Part shown: in pieces, positions 17,765 through 26,865 of the stretch
Layout of the letters: each line of letters starts with the position of its first letter
Numbering within the stretch: the stretch's first letter is position 1
Assembly (NCBI GenBank): GCA_004563195.1
Contig: SFTJ01000001.1
Coordinates: forward strand, 62,001-126,000
Length of the DNA: 64,000 nt
DNA from: a bacterium
GTDB taxonomy: Bacteria > Bacteroidota > Bacteroidia > Bacteroidales > Muribaculaceae
Direction of reading: 5' to 3'
Made by a program: the position numbers and the translations under genes
Notes under the pieces: generated by a model
The model's input: the letters and a program-made list of their open reading frames with translations, nothing else
Database searches by the model: none
Told to the model about the DNA's origin: nothing

Positions 17765-19009
17765 TTGAAAACCGAAATCTTCATAGCAAAACGCCTGCAA
17801 CTAAAGGCAAGCGGCGACAATAAAAAGTCGTCGCCGAGTCTTACTGTTGCCACCACCGGCATTGTTCTCGCCATAACTGTAATGATTTTGTCATTGACTA
17901 TTGTGAGCGGATTTAAGTCGGAAATCTCTAATAAGATTTTCGCTTTAGACGCACATATTAAGGTCTCGAATGCCAATGTCAACGATTCTATCGGCGTTTC
18001 TATTGTCGACATTACCAAGGTTTTGCCCATAATACAATCAGCAGACGCCAATGTAAAATCGGCATCGCTCGTTGCCGAACAGCCCATTATTATTAAAACC
18101 GACAACGACTTTAAGGGCATAGCCTTTCGTGGCACCGACGAAAATTTCGATTGGAGCGAAATATCTAAATCGCTCATCGAGGGTCGCATACCCCAGAGTC
18201 AAAAGATTAACGAGGTGGTGATTTCTCAAAAAACGGCACTACTGCTCAACCTTAATGTGGGCGATTCGTTCTTTGCATATCACATTGGCAATAGGATAAA
18301 AACTCGCAAATGCACCATCACCGGCATTTATTGCACCAATTTCAACGAGTTTGATTCCAATTATGTGTTGGGCAACATAGCATTTGTGCAAGGTCTTAAC
18401 AAATGGCAACCAAGCGAAGGCAACTATGTGGCGATTAATGTTGCCAATGTAGACAACATAGTAGATGCAAGCAATGCCATCTACTCCGCCTTGGCTAAGG
18501 CTTGCTTCATAGACAGAACCAGCGACACGGTTTACAATGTCACCAACACTCTTGGCAATAATGCGTCGTTCTTCTCATGGCTCGGCCTACTCGACATGAA
18601 TGTGGTGATTATAATAATTTTGATGGCAGCAGTGTCGGCATTCACGCTCATCTCCGTGCTTCTGATGATAGTGCTCGAAAGGATTAAAATGGTGGGATTG
18701 CTCAAAACCATTGGCGCAAGCAATAGTTCCATTCGCAAAATTTTCATCTATCTCACTCACAAGGTAATATTCAAGTCTATAATCCTCGGAAATGTCATTG
18801 GCATAGGTCTTTCGGTGATTCAAAAACTCTTTCATATTGTAAAACTCGACCCTGAAGCCTACTATATGGCTTATGTCCCTATCGAAATAAACATCGTCAC
18901 ACTTATCGTGCTCAATGTGTGCATACTGGTGATTTCATATCTCACTCTTTTGGGACCTTCACACATTATCTCGAGTATTAAGCCAACCACTACTATGAGA
19001 TTTGAGTGA
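17765..19009 (+). CDS. FtsX/LolCE-like ABC transporter permease
   Basis: A permease of the MacB/LolC/E/FtsX type with one N-terminal membrane helix (near residue 40), a large periplasmic MacB-like domain (residues 60-265) and three C-terminal helices. The conserved FtsX-like segment KMVGLLKTIGASNSSIRKIF is near residue 312. In Bacteroidales such genes are annotated as lipoprotein-releasing or generic ABC permeases. No ATPase (LolD-like) is adjacent, so it must pair with one elsewhere. No ATG exists near the start. TTG at 17765 gives LKTEIFIAKRL, like the MxxExFIAKR start of relatives, and fits the promoter. Confidence 0.82.
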   Translation: MKTEIFIAKRLQLKASGDNKKSSPSLTVATTGIVLAITVMILSLTIVSGFKSEISNKIFALDAHIKVSNANVNDSIGVSIVDITKVLPIIQSADANVKSASLVAEQPIIIKTDNDFKGIAFRGTDENFDWSEISKSLIEGRIPQSQKINEVVISQKTALLLNLNVGDSFFAYHIGNRIKTRKCTITGIYCTNFNEFDSNYVLGNIAFVQGLNKWQPSEGNYVAINVANVDNIVDASNAIYSALAKACFIDRTSDTVYNVTNTLGNNASFFSWLGLLDMNVVIIIILMAAVSAFTLISVLLMIVLERIKMVGLLKTIGASNSSIRKIFIYLTHKVIFKSIILGNVIGIGLSVIQKLFHIVKLDPEAYYMAYVPIEINIVTLIVLNVCILVISYLTLLGPSHIISSIKPTTTMRFE

Positions 19010-19153
19010 TATCGACACATTCATATTTCGTTACAACATCGAAATCCTACAAAATAAACCACAAAGCCAATTCTTAAAGAGGAATATTTCCATAATTCGG
19101 CAAAAATTACTAATTTAGCACTATAAATAAACAACAAACATATTATATACATT

Positions 19154-19516
19154 ATGGCAAACAAAAGAAACTTAAAAAAGAACATTGCATATATATGCTC
19201 TGACATTGTAGGCGAATGCATCTTTGCACAACAAGCATTCGAAGGTATCGACGTCGAAAAGATGGACGAAGTGATTGTGAAGGTAGCCCTACTTCAAGAT
19301 GCAGCTATCAAGAAGATTTCGGTAAATTACGACAAGCAAGAAAAAGATTTCAAGAACAATAAGGCAGTATACCGCAAAGGTCGTCGCGCTTATTTCAAGG
19401 CTGTAGAAAAGGCTATCGCCGAATTTGTTAACGAAGGCGTAGATGCTATTGTAAGAGAAATGAATGCATTGCTTCCTGCAGCACAGCGCGAAGCAAATAA
19501 GCAAGCCGTTCAATAA
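19154..19516 (+). CDS. Small conserved Bacteroidales protein of unknown function
   Basis: A 120-residue soluble, highly charged, helical protein starting MANKRNLKKNIAYICSDIVG. I recognise the pattern KRNLKKxIxYxCSDxxxEC from similar short Bacteroidales hypotheticals, but no function is known to me. The C-terminal half is lysine/arginine rich (KAVYRKGRRAYFKAVEKAI). It overlaps the start of the acyltransferase gene by one base (TAATG), so the two are translationally coupled. That hints at a shared envelope-lipid or regulatory role, which is only inference. Confidence 0.75.
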   Translation: MANKRNLKKNIAYICSDIVGECIFAQQAFEGIDVEKMDEVIVKVALLQDAAIKKISVNYDKQEKDFKNNKAVYRKGRRAYFKAVEKAIAEFVNEGVDAIVREMNALLPAAQREANKQAVQ

Positions 19517-20073
19517 TGTTGATTAAGAAATTAGCAAAAACGATATTGAAATTAGCGAAGTGGGATGTTGTAATCAATGTCAACATTCCACTTCCTGATA
19601 AATGTGTTATCAGTATCGCTCCCCACACCAGCAATTGGGACTTCATTTTGTGTCAATTGGCAATTCGTTCGGTTGGAATTCATTCGGGGTTCTTGATGAA
19701 AGAGACTTGGTTTTTCTGGCCATTGGGCAATATGTTTCGTGCCATGGGCGGAATTGCTGTACCTCGCAAGAAAGGCGGACGATTAACCAATTCGATTATC
19801 GAAGCTGCCAAACGTAGCGACAAGTTCGTAATTGCCGTAACTCCCGAGGGCACTCGAAGCTACAACGAGCATTGGCGTAAAGGCTTCTTGCACATTGCCT
19901 ACGGCGCCAACCTACCCATCTATTTGGCTTATCTCGATTTCAAGAATAAGGTGGTGGCTCTCGATAAAGAATTTGCCTATACCGGCAATATCGATGATGA
20001 TCTCAAGGCTGTAAAAACTTACTACAAAGACATTCCGGCCAAGTACCCCGATAAGTTCGGTACCGGTCTTTAA
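19516..20073 (+). CDS. PlsC-like 1-acyl-glycerol-3-phosphate acyltransferase family protein
   Basis: A 185-residue acyltransferase of the PlsC/lysophospholipid family. The catalytic HX4D motif is HTSNWD near residue 36, and the substrate-binding motif appears as PEGTRS near residue 112. The N-terminus is short and mildly hydrophobic, so membrane attachment is probably peripheral. It is smaller than E. coli PlsC (245 residues) and resembles the short variants seen across Bacteroidales. Substrate (lysophosphatidic acid or another acyl acceptor) is not determined. It is coupled to the preceding small protein, and the omega-amidase gene begins 14 bases later. Confidence 0.85.
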   Translation: MLIKKLAKTILKLAKWDVVINVNIPLPDKCVISIAPHTSNWDFILCQLAIRSVGIHSGFLMKETWFFWPLGNMFRAMGGIAVPRKKGGRLTNSIIEAAKRSDKFVIAVTPEGTRSYNEHWRKGFLHIAYGANLPIYLAYLDFKNKVVALDKEFAYTGNIDDDLKAVKTYYKDIPAKYPDKFGTGL

Positions 20074-20087
20074 CTTCCCTATCGACG

Positions 20088-20885
20088 ATGGCTTTCAGCA
20101 CATTAAATATCGCCTTGATTGAGACTGAAATTATCGACTTCGACGTCGATAGCAATTTGCAGTCTATTGCCAATCGCATAGCTCAGTTGCCTGAGATGTG
20201 CGACGTGGCAATTTTGCCCGAACTCGTTACAACGGGATTTGTGAGCGATGCCGAACGCGCACTTTCGTTAGCCGAACGCAACACCGGCGACTCTATGCAC
20301 CGCATTGCCGACATGGCTCATAATAAGAATTGTGCCGTTTGCGGCAGTTTTTTGGCAAGAACTGCCGGACGAGTTTTCAATAGAGCATTCTTTTTCGAAA
20401 CCAACGGCGATGGTACTTTCTACGATAAAAAACACCTGTTTACTATGGGTGGCGAACGAGAAATATTTGCCTCAAGCAGCAAGTCATCGCCCATCATTCG
20501 TTTCCGTGGCTGGAACATCAAGCCCATCATCTGCTACGACTTGCGTTTTCCGGTATTTTGCCGCAATGTTAGCAACGATTACGACCTTCTGGTGGTGGTT
20601 GCCAATTGGCCAAAAGCCCGATATAACGCATGGAAGAGTCTGCTTGTGGCTCGTGCCATCGAAAATTGTTGCTATGTGTGTGGCGTGAATCGTTGCGGCA
20701 CTAATAGCGATGGCCTTGATTATGCCTACGGCTCGTCGATTGTGGTAGATTATAAAGGTAATATTATTGCTGAGACTTCGATGCAGAATCCCACAGCCTT
20801 GGTTGCACTTAGCATCGATAAACTCAATCAATTCAGATCGGCATTTCCTGTATGGAAAGATGCCGACCGATTTACTATTGAATAG
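20088..20885 (+). CDS. Nitrilase-family omega-amidase (YafV/Nit2-like)
   Basis: A carbon-nitrogen hydrolase of 265 residues. The Glu-Lys-Cys triad is visible as PELVTTGF (Glu near residue 45), DKKHLFTMGGE (Lys near 115) and IICYDLRFP (Cys near 147). The YDLRFP and FTMGGE wording matches omega-amidases (YafV, Nit2), which hydrolyse alpha-ketoglutaramate or alpha-ketosuccinamate and are tied to methionine salvage transamination. It is cytosolic and ends the rightward group of three closely spaced genes. Substrate assignment is by family only. Confidence 0.85.
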   Translation: MAFSTLNIALIETEIIDFDVDSNLQSIANRIAQLPEMCDVAILPELVTTGFVSDAERALSLAERNTGDSMHRIADMAHNKNCAVCGSFLARTAGRVFNRAFFFETNGDGTFYDKKHLFTMGGEREIFASSSKSSPIIRFRGWNIKPIICYDLRFPVFCRNVSNDYDLLVVVANWPKARYNAWKSLLVARAIENCCYVCGVNRCGTNSDGLDYAYGSSIVVDYKGNIIAETSMQNPTALVALSIDKLNQFRSAFPVWKDADRFTIE

Positions 20886-20906
20886 ATTGCCGCATTAGTG
20901 CAATCT
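20884..20906 (+). terminator. Short hairpin between omega-amidase and U32 genes
   Basis: A 7-bp stem (20884-20890 with 20900-20906) overlaps the stop codon of the omega-amidase gene in a 22-bp convergent gap. It is followed by only a few T residues, so it is a weak candidate. Confidence 0.35.
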
Positions 20907-20907
20907 T

Positions 20908-22755
20908 CTACTTGACTAAAGTTATAGTCATCTCACATTTTGAGCAATCGCAGTTCACGGCAAGCAGTGTCTTGCCGGTGCGAAGAAATATTTTGTCGGG
21001 CAGCGATTTTGCGTTGCTCGACTTTTTGCATGCTCCCAATTCGCGACGTATGCAGTAGCGTGTTTGCATTAGCGGTTGGTCAGACTTCAATTTCCCCTTT
21101 CCCACTTCTATGGCATATTCCTTAACCTTTGCACCATGGTCGGCGTACAGCTGCTCTGCCACATGGTTGGCAACATTGTCGGCAGAAACAAGCGCTTGCG
21201 TAAAGCATAGCGATGTCTTGTCCTCGGCTTTGCGCATTTCACGGCGATAACTTATGTTTTGCGTTTTGTCGAGCAGTTCCACTGCATCGCGTCGTAATTG
21301 TGTCAGCAATGAAGCCGGCACGAATGCATTGGTGCAAATATCACATTCTGCCAAAGTGTAAATGGTGTTGCCCAACTTGGCAAGTGTATCTCTCTGTCGG
21401 GCTCTTTGGTCGGATTTCGCAGGTTCAAGCGTCTCTGCCTCAATCGCTTTGCTTATGTAGTTACCTCGTTCATCACTCAAGTCGAGTATTAGTCTATTGT
21501 CAGCCACACGCAACACGGCACTAAGTTGTATCTTTCGTTCAGTCTTCGATTTCGACACATTGTCGTCATGCGCCTTGTCGTAGGTGCGATATATCATGGT
21601 TCCCGGTGACAACTTCAGTGGAGCATTGGCATACACTACACCTTTCTCAACCTTATTCACACGGAATCCTGAAAATTCTGCACCGTTGAAATAGCTCAAG
21701 CCATCTCCGTTGCTTAGGCTCTGGGCGGTGTCGATAGTGAGTCGGTTGCCTCGGCATTGCATTACGCTGCCTATTGGTTCGCCTAATGACTTCGGGGTAA
21801 TCAGCGAAGTCATCTTAAATCCGTTGGGATGATTTCTCTCGGTTAGGAAATAATGTGTGTACGATCTGTTGAAACTCTTCTCAAGCGCAGGCACGAAGTC
21901 GCATACCGAGGTGCCACAACTCGAACGAACATATTTATCGCTGTTAGCAGCGATAATCGAGTCGATTTCTTTGCGGAAATATGCCACTGCATTACGCACA
22001 TAGTTTGAGTCCTTCAACCTGCCTTCAATCTTAAACGACGAAACACCTACAGCCATCAAATCGGCGAGAAGCCCGCTCTGATTGAGGTCGCGAAGCGATA
22101 AGAGATGGCGATTTTTCACCAGTTCATTGCCATATTGGTCCACCAAGTCGTAAGGCATTCGGCACAGTTGCGAGCACTCTCCCCTATTGGCACTTCGGCC
22201 TTTGGTGGCATAACTGAGTTGGCATCGGCCACTATAACTAACGCACAATGCGCCATAAATAAATGCCTCAAGTTTGGCATCGGTTGATGCATGTATGGCA
22301 TTAATTTCATCAAGTGTCAATTCTCGAGCCATCACTAACTGCGAAAAACCGAGCGAACTCAAAAATCGCGCCTTCTCGGGTGTGCGCAAGTCGCATTGGG
22401 TGCTCGAGTGAAGCGCTATGGGCGGTATATCGAGTCGCAAAATCGACATATCTTGCACTATCAGCGCATCGATTCCGGCATTGTAGAGATCGGTTATCAA
22501 TCGCTCCACGTCGCGCAACTCGTGGTCGTAAACTATAGTATTGACTGTAGCATATAATTTTGCATTAAACTTATGGGCATAATCGGCCACGCGAGCCAAG
22601 TCGTCGACTTCGTTGCCCGCCAATGCTCTGGCTCCAAACTTTCGAGCGCCCATATACACAGCATCGGCGCCATAATTTATGGCATCGATTGCTGTTGCTG
22701 CATCTTTTGCCGGTGCCAGGAGTTCTATTTCTCTTTTTGCCCTTGGTTTTGCCAT
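20908..22755 (-). CDS. Peptidase U32 family protein (YegQ/RlhA-like)
   Basis: A 615-residue U32-family protein. The N-terminal half has ELLAPAKDAATAIDAINYGA and DAVYMGARKFGARA. The U32 signature with conserved cysteines follows near residue 170 (YGALCVSYSGRCQLS, then NRGECSQLCRMPYD). Relatives include RlhA, which installs 5-hydroxycytidine in 23S rRNA, and tRNA hydroxylation factors TrhP/YegQ, so RNA hydroxylation is more likely than proteolysis. Four cysteines near the C-terminus (NCDCSKCEM and an upstream Cys) suggest metal binding. The ATG overlaps the metA stop (TAATG), so it is translationally coupled to metA. Confidence 0.85.
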   Translation of the reverse strand: MAKPRAKREIELLAPAKDAATAIDAINYGADAVYMGARKFGARALAGNEVDDLARVADYAHKFNAKLYATVNTIVYDHELRDVERLITDLYNAGIDALIVQDMSILRLDIPPIALHSSTQCDLRTPEKARFLSSLGFSQLVMARELTLDEINAIHASTDAKLEAFIYGALCVSYSGRCQLSYATKGRSANRGECSQLCRMPYDLVDQYGNELVKNRHLLSLRDLNQSGLLADLMAVGVSSFKIEGRLKDSNYVRNAVAYFRKEIDSIIAANSDKYVRSSCGTSVCDFVPALEKSFNRSYTHYFLTERNHPNGFKMTSLITPKSLGEPIGSVMQCRGNRLTIDTAQSLSNGDGLSYFNGAEFSGFRVNKVEKGVVYANAPLKLSPGTMIYRTYDKAHDDNVSKSKTERKIQLSAVLRVADNRLILDLSDERGNYISKAIEAETLEPAKSDQRARQRDTLAKLGNTIYTLAECDICTNAFVPASLLTQLRRDAVELLDKTQNISYRREMRKAEDKTSLCFTQALVSADNVANHVAEQLYADHGAKVKEYAIEVGKGKLKSDQPLMQTRYCIRRELGACKKSSNAKSLPDKIFLRTGKTLLAVNCDCSKCEMTITLVK

Positions 22756-23672
22756 TATTTTATGCTCTTGATGTCGTATGGTGTTTCTTGATATACAAAG
22801 TAGTTAAGCCAGTTGGAAAACAACAAGTTGGCATGTGATCGCCAACGCACAATGGGTGGCATCGACGGGTCGTCGTTCTTGTAGTAATTAACAGGCAACT
22901 TGGGATTAGCGCCCTTTGCCATATCGCGACGATACTCAAAGTCGAGCGTATAAGGTGAATATTCCGAATGGCCGGTTATATAGAATTCTCTACCATTACG
23001 AGCCATTACCATATATATGCCGCTTTCCTCGCTTTCGGCTATTATCGATAATTCCGGACGTTTTGCAATGTCGGCTTTGCGCACTTCACTGAAACGACTG
23101 TGTGGCACATAAAACTCATCGTCGAAACCTCGGAATATGGGATTTTGCTTATCAAGTACATGATGCTTGAATACGCCCGATATCTTGCTTCCTATCACAT
23201 GCTTGGGTATGCCGTAATTGTGATATAGTCCGGCAAATGCTGCCCAACATATATACAATGTGGAAGTAACGTGAGTTTTCGACCAATCGAAAATCTCTAT
23301 CAACTCGTCCCAATAATCCACTTCGTTGAAATCGAGTTTTTCTACAGGCGCTCCGGTCACTATGAAGCCGTCGTAATTGTTATGCTTTATCTCATCGAAT
23401 TTTTTATAGAATGTATCGATGTGCTCGCGAGGCGTGTTTTTGCAGACATATGTATCCGTGTCGACCAAATCGAGCTCTACTTGCAGCGGGGTGTTCGACA
23501 ACAAACGAAGCAAATCCGTTTCGGTCATAATCTTTAGCGGCATGAGGTTGAGTATGGCTATCTTTAACGGACGTATGTCCTGCGAGGTAGCCTTGTTATG
23601 GTCAATAACAAAGATGTTCTCTCTCCGCAACTCTTCTACCGCCGGTAGTGATACTGGTACTGTTACTGGCAT
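22755..23672 (-). CDS. metA: Homoserine O-acyltransferase, predicted acetyl-CoA-specific
   Basis: First committed enzyme of methionine synthesis: acylates homoserine. It is a 305-residue MetA-family protein of the glutamine-amidotransferase-like fold. The nucleophile is Cys142 (YICWAAF), and the His235/Glu237 pair lies in TGHSEYSP. Residue 111 is Glu (TGAPVE). Structural work on MetA linked Glu111 to acetyl-CoA use and Gly111 to succinyl-CoA use, so this enzyme is predicted to be an acetyltransferase despite its family name. A -7 box lies 41 bases upstream. It is coupled to the downstream U32 gene. Confidence 0.92.
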   Translation of the reverse strand: MPVTVPVSLPAVEELRRENIFVIDHNKATSQDIRPLKIAILNLMPLKIMTETDLLRLLSNTPLQVELDLVDTDTYVCKNTPREHIDTFYKKFDEIKHNNYDGFIVTGAPVEKLDFNEVDYWDELIEIFDWSKTHVTSTLYICWAAFAGLYHNYGIPKHVIGSKISGVFKHHVLDKQNPIFRGFDDEFYVPHSRFSEVRKADIAKRPELSIIAESEESGIYMVMARNGREFYITGHSEYSPYTLDFEYRRDMAKGANPKLPVNYYKNDDPSMPPIVRWRSHANLLFSNWLNYFVYQETPYDIKSIK

Positions 23673-23712
23673 TTTATATTATCCTTTCTCTATTTTTTCT
23701 TCTTTTATAGCA

Positions 23713-23720
23713 CAAATTTA
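23713..23720 (-). promoter_or_regulatory. Putative -7 element of metA-U32
   Basis: TAAATTTG on the minus strand in the 54-base gap between the PHP phosphatase stop and the metA start. No TTTG is seen at -33. It suggests metA is transcribed separately from the upstream pair. Confidence 0.45.
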
Positions 23721-23726
23721 CTTCAT

Positions 23727-24557
23727 TCACTCGGTTTCGGCAATGCTTTTAAGTTCTTTAAACATCATCATTGCCTCTGCTCTTCCGGCATTTACCAACT
23801 CCGGAAAATGGGCATCGCTATTAAAGACTACCGGTGCATCATATTTCTTAAGCAAATGCCAGAACTGCTGATGCGGAAAGAATATTCCCGATTTGGCGTA
23901 GGCTTTGGTGTTGATTTCTATCCAATAGCCGTGGTCCATAATAGCATCGAAGGTTTCTCGCACAAGCGATTTATACCAATCTTGCTTATCGATGCCGGGG
24001 CTGAACACACTTGCATTATTGCCTATCTTGTCGAAGTGACCTATTATGTCGAAGCCGCCTTTTTCTATCATATCCATAGTCTGCGTATAGAACGATAGCA
24101 CCACGCCCTCTATATCATTATAGAAATGATCTGCCATCTTGGGCTTGAAGTTCTCGAAACAGCCATCGATGTCTACATATCCCTCTTTGGCAAACGATGG
24201 GATAAAGTGCACCGAACCTATGCGATAATCAAGATCCATTTCCTGAAAATAGTCGTTGCTCGGACCCCAATCGCCGAGATAATCTATCTCTATCGAACGA
24301 TAAATATTGATGCGATTGCCATATTTTTCGCGCAAGCGGTCAATCTCGCTGAAATATGGCCTCAAATCGGCATCATTCATATTACATGGCGACTCGAGCG
24401 GCACAGGCGAATGTGGCGAGAAACCCCAATCGGTAAATCCGTGATCTATTGCCGACAGCAATATGTTTTCCATATTATCTCGCCCGTCGCAAAACTGCGT
24501 GTGCGAGTGAAAATTATATTTATCGCTTTTATTTATAATCTGTTTTATGTCAATCAT
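23727..24557 (-). CDS. PHP-domain histidinol-phosphatase-like protein
   Basis: A 276-residue PHP phosphoesterase. The metal ligands of the PHP barrel are visible: NFHSHTQFCDG (HxH, near residue 17), the E/D cluster SIEIDYLGDWG (near 98), GSVHFI (near 124), a Gly-His-Asp segment FDIIGHFDKIG (near 180) and NSDAHFPE (near 256). The order and length match HisJ/HisK-type histidinol phosphatases. However, no other his gene is nearby, so it may serve another phosphate ester. Its start is 13 bases after the MscS-like gene, which suggests one transcript. Confidence 0.8.
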   Translation of the reverse strand: MIDIKQIINKSDKYNFHSHTQFCDGRDNMENILLSAIDHGFTDWGFSPHSPVPLESPCNMNDADLRPYFSEIDRLREKYGNRINIYRSIEIDYLGDWGPSNDYFQEMDLDYRIGSVHFIPSFAKEGYVDIDGCFENFKPKMADHFYNDIEGVVLSFYTQTMDMIEKGGFDIIGHFDKIGNNASVFSPGIDKQDWYKSLVRETFDAIMDHGYWIEINTKAYAKSGIFFPHQQFWHLLKKYDAPVVFNSDAHFPELVNAGRAEAMMMFKELKSIAETE

Positions 24558-24570
24558 ATAACTATGTCGA

Positions 24571-25761
24571 TTATTTCAAATTACTTTTGGTTATGCTTTG
24601 ATATATCTTCAAATCGAATTCTATCGCCGAAGCGAGACAGTATTCATAAATCTCTGCCGACAATTCTTCGAATCGCACAAAATCCCACTCCTTGATGTAG
24701 AAATACATCTCGATGGGCATACCCATACCCTCGGTGGGTGTTTGACGAACCATCAACCATTTTTTGCTATCCACCTCGTTGCAGTTATTCAAAAAACGCT
24801 CCACATACTTTCGGTAAAGCGTAACATTTGAGATGCGCTGATATGGTGAACGCATATCGGATTCGGTTATCAAATTGCTCGTTTTGAGACGGCGAAGCAT
24901 CTCTTCATCGGCAAATCTCACCGAGTCGACATCTATCAGCAACTTCATTCGAGCTTGGCGACCTCCATACTCCTTTATTCCTTCCCAATTACGGAATGAA
25001 TTTTGAATCAATTTATATGGTGGTATGGTAGATATGGAATTGTCGAAATTCCTGATTTTTATTGTCGTTAAGTTTACTTTTATCACATATCCGTTGATGT
25101 TGCTATCGCGAACTTCCACCCAATCGCCCACTTTGAGCATCTTATTGATATTGAGTTGAACTCCAGCCACAAAGCCCAAAATACTGTCTTGGAATACGAG
25201 CAAAATTATGGTTGCCATTGCTCCTAATCCGGCAAGCATTGTGGTAGGATTCTTATCGAGCATCACCGATAGTATTATTATGAATGCGAAGAAGTAAATC
25301 ACCACCTTGCAGAACTGCATCACCATATCAAGATAGTGATTGTCTCGGTCACCGCGCTCGGTATTCGAATAAGCAAGATAGTTATTTAGCACATGCGAAA
25401 TAAGTTTTGCCACCAGCACCACTATATACACGTTCACGCCTCGATATGCCACCACATAAACCAATGTTGTGGTTTCTTTACCGTAATATAGCAGAGGTAA
25501 AACCAGCGAAACAAACATCATAGGCAGCAATCGCGACAGCACCGAAATGATGTTGTCGGTAAACAGATAATCATCGATGCGCAACGATGTGCGACGTGCT
25601 ATTCGCAGCAACAATGGTCCCACAGCATATTTTATCACTATGCCCAATGCCAAAGCTACGAGCAAAATGAGCATCACATATATGTAGTGATGAACAAAGT
25701 CGGCCGATATGTCGTATCTCAATGCCAATCGATTTATGTAGTCTTGTGCGAATTCTATCAT
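24571..25761 (-). CDS. MscS-family mechanosensitive ion channel
   Basis: A 396-residue channel protein with about five membrane helices in the first 185 residues. The pore helix and adjacent beta domain match MscS: TTMLAGLGAMATIILLVFQD, followed by KMLKVGDWVEVRD and TIKIRNFDNSISTIPPYKL (near residues 240-250). It would open under hypo-osmotic shock to release solutes through the inner membrane. The length is between MscS (286) and YbdG (415), and the layout is close to YbdG. A strong terminator for floA lies just upstream of its start, so it needs its own promoter, which I could not place. Confidence 0.9.
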   Translation of the reverse strand: MIEFAQDYINRLALRYDISADFVHHYIYVMLILLVALALGIVIKYAVGPLLLRIARRTSLRIDDYLFTDNIISVLSRLLPMMFVSLVLPLLYYGKETTTLVYVVAYRGVNVYIVVLVAKLISHVLNNYLAYSNTERGDRDNHYLDMVMQFCKVVIYFFAFIIILSVMLDKNPTTMLAGLGAMATIILLVFQDSILGFVAGVQLNINKMLKVGDWVEVRDSNINGYVIKVNLTTIKIRNFDNSISTIPPYKLIQNSFRNWEGIKEYGGRQARMKLLIDVDSVRFADEEMLRRLKTSNLITESDMRSPYQRISNVTLYRKYVERFLNNCNEVDSKKWLMVRQTPTEGMGMPIEMYFYIKEWDFVRFEELSAEIYEYCLASAIEFDLKIYQSITKSNLK

Positions 25762-25790
25762 GCCTTTTGCTGCTGACGATTATTTCAAAA

Positions 25791-25825
25791 AGTTGGTATG
25801 CATAGCCACCGCTTGCATACCAACT
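25791..25825 (-). terminator. Intrinsic terminator after floA
   Basis: Perfect 12-bp inverted repeat (25791-25802 with 25814-25825, loop 11) followed by a T-run on the minus strand. It separates the TPR/PD40-floA unit from the MscS-like gene. Confidence 0.85.
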
Positions 25826-25883
25826 ATATCTATTCTATCTCTTTATAGTCGAGTTGACTTAATATTCATCGGAGTGAATCACA

Positions 25884-26855
25884 TCATTTACCGCTTGGCG
25901 AACCACCGGCTATCGATTCTCTCATATTGGTGTCCGACTCAATGTTTTTGATTCGGTAATAATCCATTATGCCCAAGTTTCCGGCACGGAATGCTTCGGC
26001 TATCGATTGCGGCACTTGTGCTTCGGCTTCTATCACCTTGGCTCTCGCCTCTTGTGCTTTGGCTTTCATTTCCTGCTCGAGTGCTATTGCCATTGCGCGG
26101 CGCTCTTCAGCTTTGGCTTGAGCAATGTTCTTATCGGCTTGTGCCTGATCGATTTGCAGTGTTGCACCTATGTTTTTACCTATATCGATGTCGGCTATAT
26201 CAATCGACAAAATCTCGAATGCTGTGCCTGAGTCGAGACCTTTCTTAAGCACCAATTTCGATATGCTATCGGGATTTTCAAGCACTTGCTTATGGCTTTC
26301 CGACGAACCGATTGACGATACTATACCTTCACCCACACGGGCAAGCACTGTGTCTTCGCCTGCACCACCCACCAACTGGCGAATGTTTGCTCTTACGGTT
26401 ACACGTGCCTTGGCTATAAGCTGAATACCGTCCTTGGCTACTGCTGTAACCGGTGGTGTGTCGATTACCTTGGGATTTACCGACATCTGTACGGCTTGAA
26501 ACACATCACGACCTGCCAAATCTATTGCAGTTGCCATCTTAAAGCCGAGGTCGATATTTGCCTTTGCTGCCGACACCAAAGCATGAACCACTTTCTCCAC
26601 ATTACCTCCTGCCAAAAAGTGTGCCTCGAGGTCGTCGCGATTTACTTCACTCAATCCGGCTTTATGTGCCTCTATCATAGCTTGCACTATCACTCTTGCC
26701 GGCACTTTACGTATGCGCATCAAAAATAATTGGATTAACGATATCCTTACTCCCGACACTCTTGCCGAAATCCACAAGAAGAATGGCACATAATAGAAAA
26801 ATATGCATACCGCTATTACTGCCAATACTCCAATCATCATAATTGTAAATTCCAT
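25884..26855 (-). CDS. floA: Flotillin-like protein FloA
   Basis: A bacterial flotillin (YqfA/FloA family) that scaffolds ordered membrane domains. Residues 1-33 form a membrane hairpin-like hydrophobic stretch. An SPFH domain follows (about 40-200, with [20 protein letters not shown] and [20 protein letters not shown]). The C-terminus is a long alanine/glutamate-rich coiled coil ([20 protein letters not shown]). Length 323 matches FloA. Its usual partner NfeD is absent. Instead, a TPR/PD40 protein ends 10 bases upstream on the same strand and is followed directly by floA, then a terminator. Confidence 0.93.
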   Translation of the reverse strand: MEFTIMMIGVLAVIAVCIFFYYVPFFLWISARVSGVRISLIQLFLMRIRKVPARVIVQAMIEAHKAGLSEVNRDDLEAHFLAGGNVEKVVHALVSAAKANIDLGFKMATAIDLAGRDVFQAVQMSVNPKVIDTPPVTAVAKDGIQLIAKARVTVRANIRQLVGGAGEDTVLARVGEGIVSSIGSSESHKQVLENPDSISKLVLKKGLDSGTAFEILSIDIADIDIGKNIGATLQIDQAQADKNIAQAKAEERRAMAIALEQEMKAKAQEARAKVIEAEAQVPQSIAEAFRAGNLGIMDYYRIKNIESDTNMRESIAGGSPSGK

Positions 26856-26865
26856 ATTGTTAGTT

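Noticed and set aside
23727..24557. Histidine biosynthesis operon
   Set aside because: Only the PHP phosphatase is present; no other his gene is in the window.
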